A stretch of DNA of 64,000 nucleotides from Xestospongia muta (Eukaryota; Porifera; Demospongiae; Haplosclerida; Petrosiidae): positions 6,213,229-6,277,228 of the forward strand of contig OY848921.1 of NCBI GenBank assembly GCA_963693285.1, read 5' to 3'. Made by a program: the position numbers and the translations under genes. Shown here in pieces: positions 41,301 to 52,863 of the stretch. Each line of letters starts with the position of its first letter. The stretch's first letter is position 1. The notes below the pieces were generated by a model. The model was not told where the DNA came from. It made no database searches and saw nothing but the letters and a program-made list of their open reading frames with translations.

Positions 41301-41754
41301 AATGAAGAAGAAAGTTCTAAATTCATTAAGCCTCAAAAAACAAGTAGGCTTACTCCATCATTAGATTTAAACATACCTATAATAATGATAATGAAGTTAC
41401 AATAGTTACCTAGCCAATTTAAAAACCCATCTATATTTTAATTTAGCAATTTTAAGTTCTGATGCCTAATTTAACATGTTTTTAACTTTGACAGTTTGGT
41501 GGTATAACTCTTGCTCCTAAATTTAAAATCAATAATTATGTCAAATAAATGGAATTATTTGACTATCTGATCAAGGCTCTAATGTATTTACACTTATATT
41601 CTTTACTCTAGGCACTTGTGGCAGCCAAAGCAAATCAAATCTCCTTTATTTTGGTATATTTGTAATAGTCTTGATTGCTGCTGTCATTATTGGCTATTTA
41701 GTACATTTTTATAAACATAGTAATTTCTTGGATAAATTTTATCCCTTTTTCTAG
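38367..41754 (+). CDS. CARD-containing protein of module M2 with C-terminal membrane segment (partly decayed gene)
   Basis: Well-supported exons are 38367-38411 (45 nt), 38469-38783 (315 nt, CARD-like), 41293-41339 (short) and 41612-41754 (ends at TAG). The first two are symmetric phase 1 and join in frame. The CARD-like exon has the amphipathic six-helix look: CRRTLVQCTDTI, LARKLYSKEIISEDVY, then TNADRLDYILDDL and FIIFLDIL. CARD domains bind each other in innate immunity. The last exon codes a clear hydrophobic span (LLYFGIFVIVLIAAVIIGYL) followed by a basic HFYKH, so a tail-anchored membrane protein is likely. The stretch between (39400-40302) holds decayed linker and Death pieces, so the full gene is probably broken or skips them. 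The CARD assignment rests on pattern only; another death-fold class is possible. Confidence 0.6.
39440..40302 (+). pseudogene. Decayed COR-like, linker and Death pieces of M2
   Basis: About 39473-39600 matches the COR-like stretch of 60165-60300 but with frame errors. About 39622-39669 is the linker (AEERVWFKGWN) without a good acceptor, and 39722-39823 is the next linker with a frame shift. From 39993 to 40302 lies a Death exon homologous to 61065-61376. Its acceptor TAG is missing, one base is lost in the WYTIG-coding part, and another frame error occurs before the end. The retained donor GTATGT at 40303 matches the paralogue. Confidence 0.75.
40303..41292. other. Intron-like spacer of M2
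   Basis: It aligns by eye with 61377-62431. No exon seen. Confidence 0.5.
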
Positions 41755-42540
41755 ACTATTCCACTTCCTAAAGAGTTTTGTTAATGGATTGTTATGTACT
41801 GACTTTATGTAGATCTTTTTAAGTGAATTCAGTTTCTTTATTTTCCATAAGACTTCACAACATGTACATAAAGAACAAAATTTCTATTACACATTTGGAT
41901 GTCCTTTAGTAGTTAACTTTTGCCAGTAAAATTAACTTTAACAATGGATGATTTAAGGTAAAAAAATATGTCACTGAGGTTTGCAAAATCTTATATCTAA
42001 ATAGTTGGAATAGCTGAGTATTGTATACAATTATAAGTAATATCAAGCGCCAGGACACAATAGAGACAGCAAACATATACAAAGAATAATTTTTTAAAAT
42101 GCCTTGTAAGAATAATAATAAACCAAAAGAGCAGAACCACAGCTGGGTAAAACTTTATATAGCAGTAACAATACCAGTTTTACATGCTAGTATCATATAG
42201 AGTTTTCTTGACAACTAATTGTTATTGGGATGATATGTTAACTGCCATTGTACTATCTCCACATCAATGAAGCATATTGGTGTAAAACTTGTGACAATAA
42301 TTTGAGGCATTAGTAAGCTAACGTTTCTATAACCAGTATCATAAGAACAATATGTCAGACTACTTGCTAGTTTCTACTTTAACACTACTTTAATGCTTAA
42401 CTAAGAGTTTGATTGCTTTGGAACACTCATATATGAGAGTTAGATGTATATAAAAGACTGTAAAATTGTTGTATATGAGACGTGAGGCCATTATATATAC
42501 ATCAATGGTAATGTGATGTAATATTTTCTTCAATTTTATG
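41755..42540. other. Intergenic AT-rich spacer
   Basis: I see no gene or clear repeat. Confidence 0.4.
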
Positions 42541-42554
42541 TTGTTTCTTGTGTT

Positions 42555-43229
42555 TAAGCCACCCCTATTCTCTACAAAAGAAAAACAATCCAGTCAATTA
42601 ACAATAGAAAGAGATTATATGCAATTGTTAAACATATTATTTTAATCATTCTACTGTAGGTGTCTTGTCAGTACCCTGTGGTTTGAAAAATGGAAAGCAA
42701 ATGTCAAGAGTGCCACTAAAACAGGAATAGCTACTGATTGTCCTGGTTCAGTACTAACTCCATGTAAAAAACGTAAAAATCATCAATGTAGTCTTAAAGA
42801 CAAAACTGAGTAGAGGTACACATTACATACTGGTTCCTGAGATAATCTGGGATCTGTTGATACATTGGTATGGATTAAGTGAGAAATCCACCTATATTAC
42901 AAAGTTAGGTTTGTTTGTGTCTTGTGAAGTAAATATATTGTAATCCATTTATGATGTTTATACTACTAAGATTGACCACGTTGATATAACATTGTATAGC
43001 CAATAATTATATGATTGATTAGTTATCTTAAGTGTTCACATGCTAACTTATTAAATGACATTTTAATATAATTAAATTACCCTAGCCAACTGCTATAGGA
43101 AAGTTGTAAAAATTCAAAGACATGCTATCACAGAATTTATAGTGGAGGTGTATCCATTACATATTCATGTAACACTAAGTTCTAGCAAAACATTAAGACC
43201 ATATACAGTTCAACAAAATGATAGAGTTG
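42555..43229 (+). pseudogene. Third, truncated DUSP gene copy
   Basis: Three exon equivalents of the pseudokinase/DUSP/UBL gene are present: a decayed short exon near 42559-42620, a DUSP exon at 42660-42904, and the next exon at 43099-43229. The DUSP exon has an in-frame stop region (AAACTGAGTAG) and base losses near 42760. The last exon is nearly identical to those at 16946 and 50237. The kinase and coiled-coil exon is missing upstream, and the last UBL exons are missing downstream. Confidence 0.85.
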
Positions 43230-45385
43230 GTAAGTTGTTAACATGTCTTCTACCAGTCTGTAATACTATATTATAAGTATTATAATATATTATATTATGT
43301 AATTGATGAGTAACCTTCCATTTATCAAAATTATATCTAAACATAATATCTTAATGCTATATCTATATTTCAACCCTGCATTGTTTGTATTGTGTACCCT
43401 CATTGCCACAGGTTTAGTGAGCATTTTGACTGTAGGTTTGTATGAGGCACCATTTGTATCAAAATTGGAAAATTATCATAATATATTAAATAACTTTTGA
43501 TTTACTTCTTATTTATTTAATAAATCATACATTATTTAGTAAATCACAAGTTATTAAATAAATAATGACCATTAAAAGTAAATCATAACATGCTAACTGT
43601 TCCATTGAATGCATTCAATTTTGACACAAATGGCACCCCATAGGTTTGCACTTAGTTATTAAAGCTTTAATGGCACCTTTCAAGCTTTCTTCAACACTAT
43701 AACACCCCTAAATTTAAATATCTGAGCTCTGAAATAAATAGTTGCTCCTCAACACAGTGGATGCTCAACAATAAGACCTAAAGTGAACAGCATCACACAT
43801 TATATTATAATTAGATGCTGAGGACAGGGATCTACATGATTCATGACCCAAAGAAGATATATACCAAGTGTGACGTAGTTATGGCTTCTTATTTAGAGTG
43901 TTCATCAATGCCATGTCCTTAAATAAAAAAAAACACTAAAATTAAAGCTAGAAAAACGAAAACTTTTCAAAAGGAGGATGGCTAAGATGGACAAATTGAT
44001 CACTTTTAAAATCCTATTGTGTGTACAGAATACATCAATTTACAAATTCATCGTGGAATTTCACCAATGTTTCCCTCCAAAGTTATGTAGTTTTCACTTA
44101 TTTGACTTTCTTATTTGTTATCAGTTTATAGACACATTTGGAGATAGCCATTACTGTCATGAAACTACTGGTATAATTGGTGTTTCAAATCTTTTATTTT
44201 TGTCTACTTAACATGTAGCTTAACCAAAGAATAGAGCCATGAAAGCCCATAAATAGTGTCTATGGAAAACCTGCAAGTTGCAATGCATATATAGATACTG
44301 CAGTGTGAGCTCTGTACTTTATTGCTTTTCATTGTACTATTATAACAATTGAATTCATGGCCCTCAATTGTGTACAGAGTTAATAAGTAGCTTTCATACT
44401 GTCATTTCTACCATTGTCTAGTTTAAGATGTGTCCCTAATTTCATGTTTTTTTAGTAATATTGATACACATAGAATAATTGTTCTTGAATTTGCATTCTT
44501 TCCTCTTTTATGTTAATTATTGTAATTATATCACATTGTTACAACATTAATGAGTGCATTGCTAAAATCTGTCACTACTTCATATGATTATACAAACTGT
44601 ATAATATAATAATATCACCATTGTTGTTGAATTAGATTCTTTCTTTTTTTTATTATGACAGTGAATCTGTTATTAAAATTTATCAATCTCAATGTTTCTG
44701 TCACAATGAAATATGATGATACATTTTAGATAATAGTGCATGTAATTACACATTAAAATTTGTTTGATATTTATGTAATGAATTCTAGCTGATAATAATT
44801 TTTATCAATGATTCATTTTCCACTCTTCTATATGTTCCTGTAATAATGTTAATTTCTCTTCTATATGTTCCTGTAATAATGTTAATTTCTCTTCTGATGC
44901 TAACTAATAAAAGCTGGTTAATTAATACAAACTACACAGCGTACAATATAACTTTTACCTATCTGTTTGTTTATATCACCTCATCACAAAAATTGAAACT
45001 ACAATATTATAACTCATTAATAACTTTTTACTTACTTTTTCTATGTTTTCTGCAAATCTACATTTAATGTTTCCAAAGTCACCAACAAACAACGAAAGAG
45101 GTAGAAACTGTAAGAGTAAATGCATGAGTTAATTGTATAGATATAAATATGGTTTTAATTAGCTATATAATTCTTTTATACAAAGACAGCCATCTCTTAA
45201 TATACATATCCTATTTTTAGTGGTCGTAAATAATATCATTAGTAATAGTCTAGCTGGACTTGTTATATAGAGAACCTATATGAGTCAACATTATGTTTAA
45301 TTAATAGGATACAATAGTATTATAATGATTATCAATCAAACATGTTTTGTATAGATGAATCTCTTACACTTTTTTTGTATTATAG
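43230..45385. other. Junction and M1' upstream spacer
   Basis: Up to about 43365 the sequence follows the late introns of the DUSP gene (compare 17455-17515), with the UBL exons deleted. After that it follows the region just behind array A (compare 6040 on). No array lies here. A mini-exon like that of M1 ends at 45100 (before GTAGAA). Confidence 0.55.
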
Positions 45386-45704
45386 ATATTCAGAAGATTC
45401 TCCCAAAAGTTCCAGAAAACAAAGATGTCTTAATGTTACTACTTCTTGTTAAGGAGAGTTGGTACATTATTGGTACTGCACTTGGAGTCAATCCCAAAAA
45501 GCTGAATAGCTTGGAAAGAAGTAGTAGCCAACCATAGATCACTCTGTCAATGATCATAAATTAATGGCTTGTGGAGAAAGACAAAAAACCACATGATAAT
45601 AGAGGCAGTGGACAGTTCAGGCAGCCATGACACATGTGATAATATTCAAGAATTCTTAATGAAACCTGATGTGTACACAAAATACTCTAAACAATATTAA
45701 CTGA
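45386..45704 (+). pseudogene. Decayed paralogue of the Death terminal exon
   Basis: It starts after the acceptor TATTATAG and reads DIQKILPKVPENKDV and SWYIIGTALGVNP. It hits TAG at 45535-45537, with several later deletions (for example the loss before CACATGATAATAGAGG). Its end still matches the C-terminus at 8290-8338. Confidence 0.88.
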
Positions 45705-47828
45705 AGAGTGCATTGTCCTAACTTGTATGCAATAATACTATAGGTTTTTTTGTGTGTGATCATATGATCTTCATGCTAATTATTCATAGCAATTTCTTTA
45801 GTTTCTTTGCTCACAGATCCAGATAGCTGCATGTGTGTATATGCAGCTATCAACTGTAATCAAAGAAGTAATTTTGTATATTTACTTTCATATATCATCA
45901 GATCTACAGGAAATATTGCTACAAACATGTATTATTCATTGTGCTCTACTGACATCTAGGTCAGGTAAAATGTTCTTTCTATCTAGAAGCCTGAAAGAAA
46001 TGCCTAAGTTAAAAACCAACTGATTCTAGAAGGGCTAGCTTATCATTAGATCTATTATAATAGTCAATGAGTGTACAGACTTATTCCTTAGTTGGAATTT
46101 TGTTTTGTAGTCTGATTATTATAATCTTTAAAAAGGTTTTTACTTAATTAAATGGTAGAGGTGTATCAGTTTGAGGTACTTATATAAGTATTTACAACTT
46201 GAATTGATGTATTTGAATGAAAGATACAATGCTCTTCACCAATAACCTTACAATGAAGACTAGTGCTCCAAATATGTGCTCATAATCAGGAGCCTGTATA
46301 TCAATTGACCAGCAGCTAAAAGGATGTTTTGTCATGCTGCCAATGCAACTGTCATGCTGATTAGTTCCAAAATAGAATATCACAGTATTATTTTATGATC
46401 ACAGATTCACAAACATTATATGTATATGCATCCCAATAGCTTGAATCAATCTTAAAATTCCATGTACAATATTGTTTTGATTTTATTAATTTGTATAGTT
46501 ATTAAGTAAATATATCACTAAATGCTGATTGATTTGATATCAACACTCTAGTCCTATTTATGCTCACCACTTGTAAAGTTAACTGAGACAAAAATCTAGA
46601 GTGAAATATATTGAGGCATACAGACATATTTTACACTATACATAATTATACTTTAGAGCCAACAACCAAGAATATTAGTGTCTTATCATTACCTTCATAC
46701 TTCAATTATCATTAATAGTTGATGTCATACATACACTCACTGCAAACTGTAATTACATTATTATTATCTTTTTTTATACTGACATATAATCTTTTAAACC
46801 AAACTAAGCTCTATGACTTATAACAACATATAGGGAAATGACTAACTGTAACATTGCTATTTCTTCATATTCATATTCACAGTAAAGAACAAGTTGAGAA
46901 ATCTAAATAGTCAGCTCAATTAATAATAACACACCCTACATGCTATTTTAACACATGTGTGTTAAAATGCCATATCCAACTATGTTAGCACATGTGACCT
47001 GATTTGTTATAATAAAGGATCACTTCTATCAAGACATTTGTGACCTAATTTGTGAAAAAGGAATACTTTAAAAACACCTCAAAGACAGCTTCATATACAT
47101 ACAGTTACCACAAATAGTTGTGCAGATATAACAACTTATGTATACAAGTATTTTTTGAGATTTTTTAATAGTGGTTGGTCTGACTGTCTTGCCAGAAGTG
47201 TTTCCTTAGTGTGAATCATGTAACAACTACATGTTCTATGTTTTAATAAATCAGAGCTAGAAAATGTGCAAAACTATTATAATGTTGTTTAAATAGTCAT
47301 TCAGAGTTCAGAATTGGATTAACATTGACAAATTACATATTAAAACTATGCACCTTTTTTGTGTGCACAATGATATGTACTGTTGGCAGATTTCAGTTAA
47401 CAAAATATACTGCTCATTTATTCTACACATTTTTCTAACATGCCAACAGTACACAGTTAACAGTCAGTGAATTTATGATCTGATGACATTGTCTATATAT
47501 TGGCATTAGCGACTTCACTCTACTGTCTTGATGGAAGTATAATATATAAATAATAGGCAGTGTCTAAAATTAAACATTAAAGTACAACTTTCTATTACCA
47601 ACACTCTAGATACTGCTACCTAAATAATAACTAGTACTTCATAAGGAATTATGTTTGCAGTTTAATAGCTAGTTGTAGTGTCACCTTTTCTTGATCAGGC
47701 TTCATGTAGCAATAAAGTTTCTGCCTACACTGTTCTCCACGCTTTACTGCAAGAAATGATGATACCATATAACTACACAAAGTAAAAATTTTAGCTCCTC
47801 CCTTTCTAAGGATATCCTAGGGCAAAAG
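45705..47828. other. M1' spacer and upstream region of the intact pseudokinase gene
   Basis: It aligns in patches with 9116-14527 but lacks the LINE remnant and most of the tandem-repeat block. Foldback-type half-arms lie at 46990-47200. The 5' region directly before 47829 is conserved with the left copy (TTTAGCTCCTCCCTTTCT). Confidence 0.45.
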
Positions 47829-50800
47829 ATGGATTTGGAGTTGTCATTGATGAACCAAATACAGCCACTATTACTAGATGAAGTAATAAAGCAAGACATC
47901 AAAATAGGCCGTGGTACGTACGCTACTGTGTTCGAAGTACAAGTTCATGGGCTAAAATGTGCGGGTAAGCGATTGCTTCTCGAATCCGTGCTGCAACAAA
48001 ATGACAAGTTTAAAAAGAAATTCGTTGCTGAGTGTTTGCTGCACAGCTACCAACGTCATCCTAACATAGTCCAGTTAATTGGAGTGTGTATTACACCAGA
48101 GCCAACTTTAGTAATGGAGTATCTTCCAATGAATCTAACTTGTTGTTTGGAAACTCACCAAGATCTTCCAGAGTGGATAAAATCAAGTATTCTTTATGAC
48201 ATTTCTAAAGGCCTCAATTTTCTTCATAATCAGAAAGCTTCTATAGCTCATTTTAGTGTGACAAGCAACAATGTTCTTCTCACTGCTCACCTTCAGGCTA
48301 AAATTACAGATCTCTGTGTTTCGAGGCTATTTAAGGAGATATCAACTGACAGTGTTGGCTTAATCTCTGATGACACATCCTCTAAGCACTTAGCATTTAT
48401 GCCACCAGAATATTTCACTGATCATACATCATGTAGTACCAAATTTGATATATTCTCCTTTGGTTGTATTATGATACATGTTTTAAGTCAAGAGTATCCC
48501 AATCCATCAGAAAAGTTTGACGATAGTTTCATTGATACTGCTATGACTGAATCTAGCTTTACTCAAGTCTCTGAATGGGAACGTCGTGAACACAATCTTG
48601 CTGATGTGTCATCTCATCATCCACTCTCACCACTCATAGAGAATTGCTTGGATAATGATCCAGAAGAAAGACCTCAAATATCTGAGGTTATAAAGGCCAT
48701 TGAAAATGCATCACCACCTATACCATCTCCATATAGTGATGGAATAATAGCATTAAGGGAGACTCTGAACAAAAAAGACAGTCAAGTCAGGGAGGCACGC
48801 AAAGCTGTCAAGACCAAAGTTAATGACCTACAGGAGATACTAAATGCCAAAACAAGATCTGTTACTCGACTTGAAAATGTTGTAGAGAAAACAAAAAAAG
48901 AGTACAATGACATAGTTACAGAGAAACAAGAAGAGACCAGTCGTCTTCAAAGTAAAGTCAGTAGTAACTTAGTTACAATCAGTGATCTCAAAGAGAAGGC
49001 AGCAGAACAAGAGAAACAAGTTAAGTCATTAGAAAAACAAATGGGTCTACAATCTACTGTTATTGAAGAACTTGAACAAAAAGTGCAAATGAAAGATGAC
49101 AAATTATTAACAATGGAAGGAGATCTTGCAGAAAAAGAATCAAAGATAGATGAACTTAGGAAGATAGCCTCAAGTGTAAAATCACAAACTGATCGCAATA
49201 ATGAACTTCAACAAGAAATGAAGGTAATGTTGGAAAACCAGGAGCGACTTCAAGCAATTACATTTAATCAACAAGTTCAAATTGACAGTCTCCATCAACA
49301 ATTGAATACAACAACAGCCAACAATGTCCTATTAGAGACTACCAAGAATAACTTAGTATTATTACAAGATACTATACTACAAGACAAGGCAGATATCATT
49401 GACCAACATCAAGCAGAAGTAACTGCTCTCAGAGCAGCCAATGACCTAACATCTGTCAGACAACAAGCTTTAGAGTTAGAGATAAATATACTTCAAGAAG
49501 AAAACAAACAACTCACAGAGTCTACAGTCTCTCTCAAGGAATGTCTTGATACCACAATGAGACACTTGAAAGAACAATCTGACCTTGTTAAGAAATTATC
49601 TCCGACACAAGATAAGCTGCTAGAAGCTATAACAAAGATAAGTATCAATGGTAAGTAAAAAATATTTTTCAATTTCATAATTATTGTGTCCTGTGTTTAG
49701 GCCCACCTTTATCTCAACAAAAGAAAATAATTCAGTCAATGATGAAGCAAAGACTAATAGAAGGAGACTCATGGTATATACACTAATTGTTAAATACATT
49801 ACTTTAGTGATTCTACTGTAGGTGTCTTGTCAGTACCCTGTGGTTTGAAAAATGGAAAGCATATGTAACTGGAGTTGTTACTGATAGTCCTGGTCCAGTT
49901 ACTAACTTCATGTTGTTGGAACGTAAAAATCATCAACGCAGTCTTAAGGAGAATTTGGATAGAGGTACACATTACATACTTGTTCCTGAGATAGCCTGGG
50001 ATCTATTGATACAGTGGTATGGATTAAGTGAGATGTCCACCTACATTGCAAGGTTAGATTTGTTTGTATCTTGTGAAATATAATTACGATGTTTATACTA
50101 CTAAGATTGACCACGTTGATATAATGTTATATAACCAATACTTGTATTAATGCTTAGTTACTTCAAGTGTTCACATGCTAACATAATAAATGACATTTTA
50201 CTATAATTATTAAATGATCCTTATCATCTGCTATAGGAAAGTTGTAAAAATTCAAAGACATGCTATCACAGAATTTATAGTGGAGGTGTATCCATTACAT
50301 ATCCATGTAACACTAAGTTCTAGCAAAACATTAAGACCATATACAGTTCAACGAAGTGATAAAGTTGGTAAGTTATTTAACATGTCTCTCCTATTAGTCT
50401 AAATACTATATTATATGTAGCTTATTTGATGGAGAAACTCCGTAAGCAGTACAATGTAGGAGATAGCATTGAGACCAGACTATGGTTATGTCATGAGAGT
50501 ATTAACACTATACTAAAACCCACAGACACTATGGGATGTAATCAATCACGTTATTCAGTAGAACCTAATGATGTAAGTACATTGTTCAATAATTGATAAT
50601 ACACTTTTACATTAAATATAGACACTGTTACTTGAGACTAAGATTGGTACTTGGTCAATACAGGAGTCAACTAGTAATGGACAAATATTTAATAAACCAA
50701 AAGAAGGTATATTAACAAATATTAACTGAAATTAATTAAGAAGTAATTAATGTGTGACCTCCCATTTATAAAAATTGTATAATCTAACCTTTAATCACAA

Positions 50801-51101
50801 TGCCTTATATGGTATGCAAATAGCTACAATGACATAAAGTGGACTCAGCTAAAATAATAATATAAGTATTGAGAGAGCTAATGTAATTACTGCTCATTCA
50901 AAATAATGGTATAAATATTAGAGAATGTTTTTAATATTATGTGCTGTTTATTTCTTTTTTCCAGCTAAAGTATCATGTGTTGTACCTTCTGATGATCAAC
51001 ATATATTACTAAAATCAAATCCCTCCTATATGTATAAACATTTATCACCAGTGGTACCATCTTTTGAAGAATCTGCTGACTATGAGACAATGTTATCTTA
51101 A
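47829..51101 (+). CDS. Pseudokinase - coiled coil - DUSP - ubiquitin-like protein (876 aa)
   Basis: Seven exons join in frame: 47829-49650, 49701-49773, 49822-50052, 50237-50367, 50421-50572, 50622-50706 and 50965-51101. The total is 2631 nt including TAA. Residues about 25-290 form a protein-kinase fold: glycine loop GRGTYATVF (27-35), Lys47, Glu68, MPPEY (191-195), DIFSFG (207-212) and Arg281. The catalytic loop reads AHFSVTSNN, so the HRD Asp is Ser143, and DFG reads DLC (161-163); this predicts no phosphotransfer. About 305-605 is a long coiled coil rich in Lys, Glu and Gln. About 608-709 fits DUSP (LWFEKWKAYV; HYILVPEIAWDLLIQWYGL) and about 710-815 fits the UBL that follows DUSP in USP4/15-type proteases (ETRLWLCHES). 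No protease domain follows. The likely role is a scaffold linking ubiquitin-related and kinase-type signalling; that is inference. Confidence 0.9.
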
Positions 51102-51524
51102 TTTGTAACAAGATACACTTACAATATACAATTTATGTCCTAAGTTTATATGGACTCCTGTTATATTAACAATGTGCAATTTATCAGTTTATATTAAGGT
51201 AATTGTTAATAGCCATTAGGTATGATGATGTTTTATTAATTATTATTATATAAATTTTATTTTTATTTATGCAATGTCATCTAATTACTGTATTTTGAAC
51301 TTTATAATGTCTTCTAATATTATACCACCAAATATTGTCCTTCACATGATAGTCATATGTTGTTTTGTCATCATTTTTTCAAAAATATTTTTTGGTTACA
51401 AATTTAGCTGATCCAGTATCACTCACTAACTACTATCAATATCCAAAATAAATCTTTTAAAATGATTTGTTCTTTAGACTTTATGCTTTGAAACTATAAT
51501 TGTTACAATGAAATGTTTAAGAGT
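51102..51524. other. 3' region of the pseudokinase gene, paralogous to 17808-18202
   Basis: It matches the left copy to about 51515 and then switches to SPT4-promoter-like sequence. Confidence 0.6.
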
Positions 51525-51580
51525 TTGCACCCACCTTGAACCATGCCTACAAATTACAGAGCCGATCGAGCAACAAATAT
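51525..51580 (-). promoter_or_regulatory. Relic of the SPT4 promoter region
   Basis: The stretch containing CACCTTGAACCATGCCTACAA resembles 24597-24620 upstream of the SPT4 start, followed by ATTACAGAGCCGATCGAGCA against ATTACAGACTCGATTGCA. The SPT4 coding body is absent here, so it is a leftover of the duplicated segment. Confidence 0.65.
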
Positions 51581-52365
51581 TGAATTTTGTTGGCACATGG
51601 TAAGCAATGAATTTAATATAATTTACTACAAGCACTATGGTCTTAGGTATGACTATTTAAATCTTAACATTCTATAACTGAAATACTTCTTAGCTAGCAC
51701 TATATAGCCATTATAATTATTAACTCTCCAGTCTTTAATATTACATAATTTTCAATATCAAAATGAATCTTAAGAACCTTTTATAATTATTATCTTGTTC
51801 ATTATCAACAAATAAACTTTACTATTTATATGCTAGATCATCAAAAAAATCAAGTTTGCTTGTTAATATATTATTAATAATATATTATAGCTTAGTGCTA
51901 CAACTGATTGCATATTTGTCTGGGTATCACAAATAGCTATCAAAGCTGTCATGAGTTTAATTATGATAAGAACAAACCAAGACAATAGTATGTGTATCCC
52001 CCCTTATAGATTAGAGTATATAAAGATTACATCAGATAAAGTGGTTCACAGATAGCTACAATACATATCATAGTTGTGATGAGTTAAATTATCATAAGAA
52101 CATACTACAACTATAGTATGTGTACTCTCCTCATATATAGATCAGAATATATGATGTTTATATCAGATAAAGTGGTATATATTAGTAATATAATAATATA
52201 ATAAAATTTATTTAAGGCTACAGTTTATACAATTATAAAGTTTATGATTAGTCCACTACATGCTTGAATCAGATTTTATAAAAGATATACAACAATATCC
52301 TTTATAAATATCTATAATATTTTTCACAAGTGTGATAATTGAAAGCAATATATGAAACAAAACTA
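51581..52365. repeat. Spacer with a two-copy degenerate tandem repeat of about 125 bp
   Basis: About 51920-52045 and 52046-52172 share CAAATAGCTAT / CAGATAGCTAC, TATGATAAGAACA / TATCATAAGAACA, AGTATGTGTA and ATCAGATAAAGTGG. A perfect AT palindrome (TAATATATTATTAATAATATATTA region) lies near 51865-51888. No gene is seen. Confidence 0.6.
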
Positions 52366-52761
52366 GAGTAAAGTAGCAATTAACGGACAAATCTGTTTTC
52401 GGACGCTTATATCTCCCCACTTGATAATGCAATCAGCATAAAACTAGCACCATTGTAAAGAGCGATCCATATTTATATAGTACAGTGATTTTTAGAATCA
52501 TCGTAAGACAAATTTTGATGCAATGGCGAATGACAGACACGTCCGTACGAAGGCTATAAACGGACAAATTCATTCATCGTCCGATAGACATAAATATACT
52601 CGCTCAGAAGCTTTGAATACTTTAAAAATCACTTCCACAGGTAAGAATGGCCCTCTCTAGCTAGTATACCAGCTATCTGCTTGATTCAAGCTGTTTTGGA
52701 ATAACAATGCTGAGCGACGTAAAGACCTGATTCGTCGGACATGTTTTCAGCCACGCCCAGT
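52366..52761 (+). repeat. Left terminal inverted repeat
   Basis: About 396 bp, a reverse complement of 57301-57696 with only scattered mismatches (for example TTTTTAGAATC against TTTTTAAAATC). Confidence 0.95.
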
Positions 52762-52863
52762 AACAACGCACATGCTCAGTTCCTCACGCTTGGTCTTCAG
52801 CTCGTTTTGACACATTGGTTCAGCTTAATCTGATCTTGTTTGAGCCTGTAAGTGTCCATGAAC

